Shown piece by piece: positions 13,110-21,300 of a stretch of DNA of 21,571 bases. Position numbers and translations under genes: made by a program. This DNA is from Candidatus Kerfeldbacteria bacterium (GTDB lineage Bacteria > Patescibacteriota > Patescibacteriia > SBBC01 > CAIJZX01). The notes under the pieces are model-generated. The model made no database searches, was not told the origin of the DNA, and saw only the letters and a list, made by a program, of their open reading frames with translations. Numbering within the stretch: the stretch's first letter is position 1; every line of letters starts with the position of its first letter. The stretch covers positions 1 to 21,571 of the forward strand of contig JACQBO010000026.1 of the NCBI GenBank assembly GCA_016194465.1, in the 5' to 3' direction.

Positions 13110-14606
13110 TTAAAGATGCAGGCGCCGATTGAAATCGGCGATGGCGCCGAATTCATGCTCGGATAAATACGGTTGTCCCTGCTGGCCGCGGCGTTTGACG
13201 ATGGCGCTGATCGGCGCGCCGGTTTCCAGGCTTTCCCGGCCCATACGGAGATAGAGCTGGTAGACCTCATTTTGACGCCAGCCGGCGACCGCCTGGACCC
13301 ACAAAGAAAACGATTGCCGCTGTAAATGATCAAATTTCTCTTGCAGCCTCCGGATCGAGTCATTGACTCCCTGTCCTAATCGTCGGAACTCGGTCAGGGT
13401 CAAGCTATGCAGCTCTTCCGCCGGACCGAAGGTAGGTTTCGGGCGGGAGATGTCGGTAATGGCTGGTCGATCCATTTGCCGCCCGCCTTGGACGATCGTC
13501 TGCGGACCAATGCTTGGCGCCGGCTGAATCGGGATTGGTTTTCCGGTCGGCGGCAAGGGTTTTGGCGCAGCAGCTCGAAACGGCTTTGGTTGCCAGGGGG
13601 CTGGCGGCATATCAGCCGGGCGCTTAATGGCTAAACCCGGCGACGGCGGCAAGGTAGGGATGTCCGGCAGGTGTTGTTCGGCCGGCGGTTTTTCAGCGGG
13701 TAAGGTTTTTTCCAGCGGCGGCATGCCGGCGGGACGCTGCTGGGAAAGAGGTGGCTTGACGGGCGGGGGTGGTGGCGGGAGCGGTTGCGGTTTACGGACC
13801 ATGCCGCGGTTCTTCAATTTTCCCGCTTCGGCATCGAGGGAAGCCACGATTTGTTCCGCCATATCTGGGTCGAGGCCCAAGCCGCCGAGCTTTGGCGGCC
13901 GGATCAACATGGCTTTTGTTTCCCCGCTGTCCCGGATGCTTTTTAATCGCGCTTTACAAATCGCCAGGGCTCGCTTGGCGAGAAGCTCGTCACTAAAACC
14001 AAGGTGGTGGAGGTCTAAAATTCGGCGGGACATCTCCTCAAAGTCAACTGGCGCGCCGTTGGCGGTCATCGATTTTATCCGGGCCGACTGCTGGGCGATC
14101 TCTTGCGCATCTTCATCGGAATATGCCGACGTAGGCGCCGTCGGGCCAGTTGGTGCCCGGGGCTGGGCATCGGATCGAGGTAAAGGGTTGGCGGTGGTGG
14201 GCGGTGGGGGCCGCGGGGCCGGCGGAGGCGGGATGGCTGGCGGTTGCTGCGTGATGACCGGTAAGTTTGGCGGAACCCGAGGGGAGGGTGAGGGAGTGAG
14301 TGTGGGCGTGGCCGGGCTGGATTTTTTTAAACCCAAGTACTCAGCCGCCGCCTGAAAAACATGGCGCTCAAGTTCGGCCGCGATGGCGGCCGCCGTTTCC
14401 GGGAATATTTTTCCTTCTTCTTGAAGTCGTTTTGGCAGGTCGGCAAAAGGAATAGCTTTGGTCATGACGCGCATGACCATATCAGCCAAATCGAGCCCGA
14501 GGTGTTCATGCTCGAGCCGGTCAATGGTCGCTAAAGCTTGCGGTGTCGCGACCGTATCGCGGATCGCCTTCGGAAGCTGGTGAAATTGCTGCCAAACGTC
14601 TGCCAT
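13110..14606 (-). CDS. Proline-rich multi-domain helical protein of the T4SS locus
   Basis: 498 residues, no signal peptide or membrane helix, so cytoplasmic. A helical N-terminal domain (~1-95, containing HLGLDLADMVMRVMTKAIPF and FADLPKRLQ) is followed by a Pro-rich linker (~98-165), and a second helical domain (~165-270, with HLGFSDELLAKRALAICKAR and LGGLGLDPDMAEQIV). A second long Pro-rich linker (~275-390, PPPPPPVKPPL) leads to a C-terminal domain (~395-498; LTLTEFRRLGQG, NEVYQLYLRMGRES, YLSEHEFGAIADFNR). From memory, these helical segments recur in CPR proteins near pilus and secretion genes; function unknown. It is the first gene after an internal promoter, with a leader of only about 15 nt and no Shine-Dalgarno. 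A scaffold or regulator of the T4SS ATPases is a guess. Confidence 0.75.
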   Translation of the reverse strand: MADVWQQFHQLPKAIRDTVATPQALATIDRLEHEHLGLDLADMVMRVMTKAIPFADLPKRLQEEGKIFPETAAAIAAELERHVFQAAAEYLGLKKSSPATPTLTPSPSPRVPPNLPVITQQPPAIPPPPAPRPPPPTTANPLPRSDAQPRAPTGPTAPTSAYSDEDAQEIAQQSARIKSMTANGAPVDFEEMSRRILDLHHLGFSDELLAKRALAICKARLKSIRDSGETKAMLIRPPKLGGLGLDPDMAEQIVASLDAEAGKLKNRGMVRKPQPLPPPPPPVKPPLSQQRPAGMPPLEKTLPAEKPPAEQHLPDIPTLPPSPGLAIKRPADMPPAPWQPKPFRAAAPKPLPPTGKPIPIQPAPSIGPQTIVQGGRQMDRPAITDISRPKPTFGPAEELHSLTLTEFRRLGQGVNDSIRRLQEKFDHLQRQSFSLWVQAVAGWRQNEVYQLYLRMGRESLETGAPISAIVKRRGQQGQPYLSEHEFGAIADFNRRLHL

Positions 14607-14628
14607 TTGATTTGATTTTGTTGTCTAT

Positions 14629-14657
14629 ATTATAGCACAAAATTGACAAAGGAACAA
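14629..14657 (-). promoter_or_regulatory. Internal extended -10 promoter of the T4SS locus
   Basis: On the minus strand, TTGTTC (14657-14652), a 17 bp spacer, then TATAAT (14634-14629) preceded by TGC, which makes an extended -10. The ATG of the proline-rich gene lies 22 nt after the -10, so the leader would be about 15 nt with no ribosome binding site. It lies in the only real gap (14607-14686) inside the locus and would drive the downstream block (13110 down to 5586). Confidence 0.75.
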
Positions 14658-14686
14658 CATCAACTATCTCGCTATTTCTTAACTTT

Positions 14687-14986
14687 TTAACTCCCAGCGA
14701 TCGCCTGGTTGATCCGGGCCGCCTCTCGTTCCACGGTGGAACCGTCATATTCGCCGCTGTGCTTCGTAAAGCCTTGGTATGAAGGCTGTTTCTGGTCTAA
14801 GTGCAGGTTTAACCGCAGGTCCGCGGTACTCTCCTCTGCATACAGATGAAAGCGCGGATAAAAGTGCGTGCCCAGGCGACGCACAAACGAAACCTCTCCG
14901 CTCCGGGGATCCCGGAATTCGACGTAGCCGGCACGCTGTAAAACTACCCGGATTGGCTGATCAGGGAGTGGAAAGCGAAGAATCAT
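14687..14986 (-). CDS. Small conserved hypothetical protein (CPR type)
   Basis: 99 residues, soluble, no signal peptide. Beta-rich N-terminal half (IRVVLQRAGYVEFRDPRSGEVSFVRRL) and a conspicuous His/Asp/Gly-rich segment HFYPRFHLYAEE, LNLHLDQKQPSYQG, HSGEYDG. From memory, the LHLDQK.PSY...HSGEYDG pattern is found in uncharacterised CPR proteins. It overlaps the preceding gene by 4 nt (ATGA), so translation is coupled. It ends the upstream transcription block; the internal promoter follows. No function can be named; the conserved His and Asp could bind a metal. Confidence 0.72.
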   Translation of the reverse strand: MILRFPLPDQPIRVVLQRAGYVEFRDPRSGEVSFVRRLGTHFYPRFHLYAEESTADLRLNLHLDQKQPSYQGFTKHSGEYDGSTVEREAARINQAIAGS

Positions 14987-15681
14987 GATCCCAGCTGGTC
15001 GAGGACGCGGCCGAGGCGCCGCTTCACGGCCTGGACTTCAAGGGGATTAAGACTTTGGGTGTTGATAGCGTTACTCAAGGCGTCAAGCTCCCAAATCAGC
15101 TCTTCCCCTTCGGCCGTCGCCAGCTTGCCGCTCCCGATCGCATCTTCGACTTGCGCCGAGAGGCCGACCAGCCGGAGCAAGATTTCGGCTTGACCGCGTC
15201 GGGTCGTCAGGCGATCATCGAAGTGATCGAGGAGGGATGAGGTGTCGCTCGGTATGCCCTGTTCCGGTGGCGGCGTCACGGGGACCGGTACGGTCGCATA
15301 CGATTCCGGAAATCGCTGCTTGGCCGCGGCCAGGTATTGATCTGGATTGCCGCCGAGCTCGCGGATCAGAGAATCGACATTCCCAATATGCCAAGCGAGC
15401 GGTAGGGCGATCTGACCGAGGAATTCCCGGGCGAATTCTTTGGCCATGGTCGACTTAATCAAGAGCTCGCTGACAATGTGTTCAAACGCTTTGTCCGGAC
15501 CATACTCGCGGCCGATCAAGGCTATTTCAATCCCCACCAGGGCTTTGGTCTGTTCAGCTGAAAGATGGTATCGGTCAGTCAGGCCCATGTTCAAATCACG
15601 AATCCGGTCCGAAGAAAAGATCCGTTGCATCAGCGGCGGCAATTTGGGGTAGATAGTGGTGAAAAAAATCTTACCTTGCAT
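14983..15681 (-). CDS. Hypothetical helical protein of the T4SS locus
   Basis: 232 residues, predicted soluble and almost wholly helical. The segment ~30-95 (RYHLSAEQTKALVGIEIALIG, KAFEHIVSELLIKSTMAKEF, FLGQIALPLAWHI) has the same layout as the N-terminal domain of the proline-rich protein downstream. A short Pro-rich linker (VPVPVTPPPEQG) follows, then a C-terminal helical region (~155-232) with LNPLEVQAVKRRLGRVLDQLG. It is encoded between the VirB6-like gene (6 nt gap) and the 99-residue protein (4 nt overlap). No enzyme motif is visible; an accessory T4SS component is likely from context only. Confidence 0.68.
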   Translation of the reverse strand: MQGKIFFTTIYPKLPPLMQRIFSSDRIRDLNMGLTDRYHLSAEQTKALVGIEIALIGREYGPDKAFEHIVSELLIKSTMAKEFAREFLGQIALPLAWHIGNVDSLIRELGGNPDQYLAAAKQRFPESYATVPVPVTPPPEQGIPSDTSSLLDHFDDRLTTRRGQAEILLRLVGLSAQVEDAIGSGKLATAEGEELIWELDALSNAINTQSLNPLEVQAVKRRLGRVLDQLGS

Positions 15682-15687
15682 ATATAC

Positions 15688-18381
15688 TTAGGTGTAGAGA
15701 CCGAAGAGCCGCGGGTCGTTTTCAATGAGATGGCGTTCGGCCGGGGTTAGTAGTGGATCGTTGTATAACTGGATATATGTTGCATTTGCTGTGGCCGCAT
15801 TAACCGAAGCAAATTCGGGCGCCTGTTCAATTCGCAGGTTTCGCCCAATTTCTCGCCGTACAGCTGCCGGGGCGACCTGGTACATGTTCGGCGGTAGTTG
15901 CGCTTGCCCGGCCGGAGCCACCGGGACCGGTTCATGAACCCGCCGCAGGCGTCGTCCCTCAATTGTACGAAGTAACGACCGCAGTTCGTCTTGGGCTTGA
16001 TTGGCGATCGTCGGATTATTATCAGCTATCCGAAACTGGGCATCTTGGAATCCACTCACCTGGGCCTCCACAGAGCGGAGATTGCGCCAGAAGTCATACT
16101 GCGCGCGCTGCGCTGGCGTCGCCCCTCGATCGTAGGTCTCGGTTCCCTGTTGTGCAGTCCGCAAGTTATTCGTTGTTCCCCGGATCGTATCATTTAAACG
16201 GTTATTTCGATCGGCAATTTTCATCATACCCCGCGCGCCAAAGTTTTGGTCATGGTAAAGGACATCCATAAATTGCTGGTCTTCCACCATTGCCTCAGAC
16301 GCCGCATCGGCCAATTTATCCCGATAGCGTGCGATATAAACTGCTAAGTCGGCGGCCATGATCCCGGCAGCATTTCGGAAGGCTTGCTGTGCATGGCCTG
16401 TCGCATTGGCGAACTGCATTCGTTCATCAAGGTCTACTGGCCCCATGCCGGCTGTATTAAAGTCAACGGCTCTGAAGAAATCGTTTTTTGTTGCCTGGTC
16501 GACACCTTTACCCAGTTCTTGCAAACTCCCCTTCTGTTTCCGCATTTCTGTTAACCGTTGCCCAACCGCATTTACGCGGTCCTGCTCCACTAATTGTCCA
16601 TTTGCTTGTCGTTGCCCATTCCCAAATAAGCGAGTTTTGAGAATCAATGCCTCGGGGGCTTCGTCAATGTCGATAGCTTCTAGCAAGTTATCAGCGTCGG
16701 CATTGGTTGCCAAATTATTATAAAAAGCTTCGAGCGCCACATCGCCATTCTTCGTATTCATGGTTTTGCGGAAGGCCCGGGCCTGTTCCGGACTAAATGA
16801 CCGGTACTCTGCTTCAAGTTGGCGCGCCTGCCCGGCGTCGAGGCGTCGCCGGTTTGCTAATTCACTGCCCACCGCCAGTCGGGCATCACCTTGGAGACCC
16901 TGAAAGAGCGAGTCCAATTCGTCGTTCGATCGGCTCTTGATGTTTCGCTCCGTAGCCTCGCGAGCAATCTGCTGCACTCGGACGCCTTCCGCCCGCTTGA
17001 GACTTTGTCGATAGCCACGGGTGCCTTCTTGGAAACCAGTCGCCCCAGCTTCCGCGGTGCTTTGTATTGCTTGTTGGACTGACGCGCGGCGAAGGGCGAC
17101 GTCGCGAGCACCTCGGGCTGCGCCCCCGAGGGTGGCCGAAGCTGCCGCCCCAACGCGACCAACTTGACCAACGGTCGAGGCCAGACCGCGGTCGACCGCT
17201 GCCCCCAAACCGGCGCTTCGTTCGGCGATTGCTGCTTTCCGTAAGTCCTGCCGCTGCCGAATCCACCCTTGCACCGGCGCAATCGTGCGGTCGCGGACGA
17301 AGTTGAGGCCGGTCACGCCGGCGGCTACGCCAAATCCAGTAGTAGCAACCTTACCCGCCCACTGCCCAGCCGCGCCGCCCGACTTCATGGCGTAGTTCAA
17401 GCCCATGATTAGGAAGACGATGCCGATCATAAAGCTAATCACGCCTTCAAATGAGAGGAGGTTGCTGTCGAACGGGTTGGCCTCCGGCGGCAGTGAACTA
17501 TTGAGTTTCGTGACCGTATTCGCAAACTGCTGATCGACTTGGAGGACATTACCATTGTTCTTAATGACGACCGCCAATGACAGCCACAAAAAGAAAGCCA
17601 GCACCGGGCCAGCCACGACATACTTGCCAAATTCCGACCACCAGGTGCTGGCATACTTGGCCGTATTGGGAATGGTGCGGAGTGTATAGGCTAGCGGCGA
17701 AAGCATCACCAAGACCCACAGGGCCACAACGCGGACCACGAGGATAACGCAAATCGCCAAGATGACCACCATGGCCACCACCATGAAAGCCAGGCCGGCG
17801 AGCAAAGTCATGAGAATCGCCAAGGTGGTCTCGACCCCATGCTGGGTGGCTGCGAACTGGAGGACCTTGTCCAAGCCGAGCATGCTGGCAAAGTTCCCGA
17901 ACAATGCATCTTTGTAGGAACTGACGAAGGTCAGCATAATCACCTGCGCACTTTGGATAAAGAACAGGGCGATCAACTTGGAAAAGTTGACGAGGAAGGC
18001 CATGATCACCACCCGGACGAGTAGCCGGTTATAGCGATAGTTTTCCAGGCGGAGAATCGTGCCGGCGGCAATGATCAGCAGGGCGACGATAAAGAACATG
18101 TTCGACACGTCCCGGATAATGCCCCAGCCAGTTTTGACAATTGAAATATTAAAACTGTTGAACTGGGAAACCAGCACAAGAATGTGGACAAAAACCGCGG
18201 TCAGGCTGGCCACCGTTTGCAGGACGGCGATGACGATGTCCGACAAGAAGTTGTAGATATCGGTCTGGAGGTCGGCGTGCGCGGGATGCGCGAACAACAC
18301 CACGCCGACCACGACCAGAATACTGGTCAGGGTGGTATAGAGACGTGGGTGCTTTTCAAACTGCAGGCGGGGCACGTGCAT
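15688..18381 (-). CDS. VirB6/TrbL-like T4SS channel protein with long C-terminal tail
   Basis: 897 residues. A signal-like first helix ends in AHPAHA (~residue 35). About seven further membrane helices lie between residues 45 and 340, including NMFFIVALLIIAAGTILRL, FMVVAMVVILAICVILVVRVVALWVLVML followed by SPLAYTLRTIP, and VISFMIGIVFLIMGLNYAM. The 'W.L.MLSPLAY' passage and polytopic layout match VirB6/TrbL proteins, which line the inner-membrane channel. From ~345 to the end is a long hydrophilic, Ala/Arg/Gln-rich helical tail (GFQEGTRGYRQSLKRAEG; many Asn/Asp), like that of 'extended VirB6' proteins. The tail probably faces the cytoplasm. Starts 4 nt after the large surface-protein gene. Confidence 0.85.
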   Translation of the reverse strand: MHVPRLQFEKHPRLYTTLTSILVVVGVVLFAHPAHADLQTDIYNFLSDIVIAVLQTVASLTAVFVHILVLVSQFNSFNISIVKTGWGIIRDVSNMFFIVALLIIAAGTILRLENYRYNRLLVRVVIMAFLVNFSKLIALFFIQSAQVIMLTFVSSYKDALFGNFASMLGLDKVLQFAATQHGVETTLAILMTLLAGLAFMVVAMVVILAICVILVVRVVALWVLVMLSPLAYTLRTIPNTAKYASTWWSEFGKYVVAGPVLAFFLWLSLAVVIKNNGNVLQVDQQFANTVTKLNSSLPPEANPFDSNLLSFEGVISFMIGIVFLIMGLNYAMKSGGAAGQWAGKVATTGFGVAAGVTGLNFVRDRTIAPVQGWIRQRQDLRKAAIAERSAGLGAAVDRGLASTVGQVGRVGAAASATLGGAARGARDVALRRASVQQAIQSTAEAGATGFQEGTRGYRQSLKRAEGVRVQQIAREATERNIKSRSNDELDSLFQGLQGDARLAVGSELANRRRLDAGQARQLEAEYRSFSPEQARAFRKTMNTKNGDVALEAFYNNLATNADADNLLEAIDIDEAPEALILKTRLFGNGQRQANGQLVEQDRVNAVGQRLTEMRKQKGSLQELGKGVDQATKNDFFRAVDFNTAGMGPVDLDERMQFANATGHAQQAFRNAAGIMAADLAVYIARYRDKLADAASEAMVEDQQFMDVLYHDQNFGARGMMKIADRNNRLNDTIRGTTNNLRTAQQGTETYDRGATPAQRAQYDFWRNLRSVEAQVSGFQDAQFRIADNNPTIANQAQDELRSLLRTIEGRRLRRVHEPVPVAPAGQAQLPPNMYQVAPAAVRREIGRNLRIEQAPEFASVNAATANATYIQLYNDPLLTPAERHLIENDPRLFGLYT

Positions 18382-18385
18382 CAGG

Positions 18386-21300
18386 TTATTGCGTCAAGTG
18401 AATAACAATCTTCGTGTCCTCCCAGTTGGCGGAACTGCCATCGTCACAGGTCCCATCATTTGCATTACAAATACCCCAGCCATCTTTGAGCTGGACTTTC
18501 GGATGGTAGACACAGCTCAGCAAGCCAACGCTATTTTTCGAGCAAGCCGGATCTCCCGCATTGACCGTGTACACATGGGAGAAGATCAGCGGATTGTTTT
18601 TATCCGTTCGGGGTGCGGCTTTGAAGGAAATGGTGTCCTGCGAGTTGGCGCCGCTGTCGCCCCAGTCAATCGAGATGGTGTCGAGCGGGACCTGCTCCGC
18701 GTCAACAGCGGTGTTGAACTTGATGGCCGCGGTGGTACTGCCGCCGGTGATGTTGGTCACGCAGTGATTGCTGGGGCCGCACGCGGCGTCACTACTACAC
18801 GTCACGGCCGCGTTGTTGCTGCAGGTGCCGTTGGTAATATTGACCAGGCTAGCGTTCGTTACCGTTGGTTGAATTGCACAGTAGTCGGTACCATTGACCG
18901 GGTCAAAAGCGGGCCTTGTGTTTGAAAGACATAGTTTCGGAAAGTTATTCGGTCCGTCGGTGTAGATGTCCCAGGAACTTGCGGCGATGCATCCAAATCC
19001 GGAAGAATAAGACGAAGTTACTTGAGTCAGTGTTCCACTAGGGACAGTGGGATCGGGTACTAGGGTAGTCCCGAACTGCAATCCCCAACAGCCGTAGCTT
19101 TGAGCGAAAAGACGTTTAATTCGGTCGATGCCGAAAGATGAGTTTACTCCTTTTGCCGACCCACCGGCCGGGTTGGAACAGGAATTTCCTTTTCCGCAGT
19201 CATTATCGGTCGCGCAGGCCTTGGTTCGATTGTTACTACAACGGCCGAGTGGATTTCCAACACAGAACGCGTTTCCGTTAAGCGAAGATTGGACTCTGGT
19301 GTTGCAACTTTGTATGTCGGCTACGGTTTGACAGCGGTTTTCTGTGCCGGTCTTGCACGAAGCGCCTTCGCAAGAAGCGGTAGATAAATCTTGTGGCAGC
19401 TCGGAAGACAAGCAGTACTTGGTATCCAGAGGTCCGGTCCCACAACTCAGTACACAAGAGTAGGGTGTACCTGCCCGAGCTGGAGTCTGCGGGTCAGCAC
19501 TTGGTTCAGCCGCGGTCAGCACAGTCCAAGCGCTTGGATTGTCGGCGGGATTCGGAGCGAGGAGGGCACCGAATGGTGCCTTGTCATTCCCATACCCAAT
19601 GCCCAGATCGGGAATGGTGTAGCCACTGTTTTGCTGGGTGCGCTGGGCCCATGCTTTATTCAGTGCCCCTTGCGCGGGGGATTGAACCGTCTGAATAATT
19701 TGGTCACAGCTTTGGTGTGCCTTGACAATCGGCCGGAATGAAACTAGTCCATTATTTCCAATATCACCTGATCCGCTATCACAAAGCTTGACCATGGTGT
19801 CTTTAATAAAGTGGGTATTTGGGTCGAACTTCAAGGCAACCACGAGGTAATTAAGATCCGGGGAAGTGTCACACAGGTTTTTGAAGAGTTCCATAAATGT
19901 ATGCTTTTGGAGGTACGTCTTGCAGTCAAAAGCGCCTGGCAGACAAAACCCTCCCCAACCCCAGTATTGATCATCGTAGGTCGTTCCTGAATCAGCAAAG
20001 TTAAATGTGCCCCCAGAATCGGGAATTTTGACCGTTTCGTGGTGGATGTTTTGCAAAACGTTTATGAGATATTGGCTCGTGCCGCCGGCCTTACTAACGG
20101 TCGACTGAAATTCGTAATTCGGAGAAGTCGTACCCCATCGACTTTCATTGTCATTAACATCAACTAGAACCTGGTATTGATCGATGTCCTCGTAACGAAT
20201 TTTTGGCAGCGCCGGCGCCCCACTGACACTTACTGGGCAACTACCGTCATCATCAACACAATACGTCGCGCCGGAACCGCCGATATTGAACCAGTCAAAC
20301 CGCATTTCGTTTTTTACGTCTCCAAGCTCGGTATTCGTCATTTTTAAATCCGCATACAGCGGCCCGCCCTGCGCCTGGCTGCAGAAGTAGAGTGGCGCCC
20401 GGTCTTGATAACCCGCGACGGGCTCGGAGCCAAAAATATTGCCTTCGCCCTTAATGATATCGACCGGCCACCAGGAGAGGCAGATGCCGGTCGCCGAATC
20501 ATGGTCCAGGCAGTAGCCTTTCCAACCCTTAAAGGTCACGCCGGTTTGGTCGGTGTAGTCGCAAGAACGAGCGTCGGTTTTCGGAAACAGGCGACACGAG
20601 GGCGTCACGAAGTGCGGGGCGGTATCGACTTGCAGGAATGGCCGGACCTGGATATCGTCGACAAAGAAGGGCCCGCAGTTGTTCGCATCGGCGCAGACGA
20701 CGGCGAATTTGGTCAAGCCGGTCATCCCCTGAATCGGGCCAACTGCCACCCGCTGCCAGGCGGTGGTGGCAGTGACGTCAACGTAGGTATGAAAATTTTT
20801 ATTATTCACGGTCACGTTGAAACTGGTGTAATCGTCGTAGCCAAACTGGATCCGAAGCTTTGGATTTCCGGTCACGGCTTTGATCCGGACTTCCCCATAG
20901 TAGAGCGTACCGCGGGTGGCCGAGAACGGCGGGGAAGCGACACCGGAAAATTGTTCATAGGTGCCTCCGGGCGGACAGTCGGCAGCTGAAGTGCAGGCCG
21001 CACCAGATTTTGCCGAGCCGGAAGGGCAGATATTATTGACGATACAGCCCCAGTTTGTTTGCAATCCCGGGCTGACCCGCAGGACATGATTGGTGCTGTT
21101 ATTCTGATCCTCAAATTCGGCATGGAGTGTAGCCGGTGGCTGACCAAAAGGCAAGCCACGCGTTGGGGCCGGTTGCCATGGCGCGACCGACGGCGGCTGG
21201 GTGGCTTCGAAGTCGCCGTTGGTGATCAGGGCGTCGCCGCCGAGTTGACGCATGAGTTGCCACGGCAGTTTACCGGGGATAATATTCGCCCCGTTTTGCG

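Noticed and set aside
13627..14355. Plus-strand Gly-rich frame of 242 codons
   Set aside because: It is the complement of the Pro-rich linkers (CCG/CCC read as CGG/GGG) of the real minus-strand gene.
15670..15700. TATATA upstream of the 14983-15681 gene as a promoter
   Set aside because: It overlaps the start codon and the previous stop, so it cannot serve as a -10 for this gene.
20405..20989. Plus-strand frame of 194 codons
   Set aside because: It is a shadow of the large Cys-rich protein gene, whose CBM-like domain is clear in the minus-strand frame.
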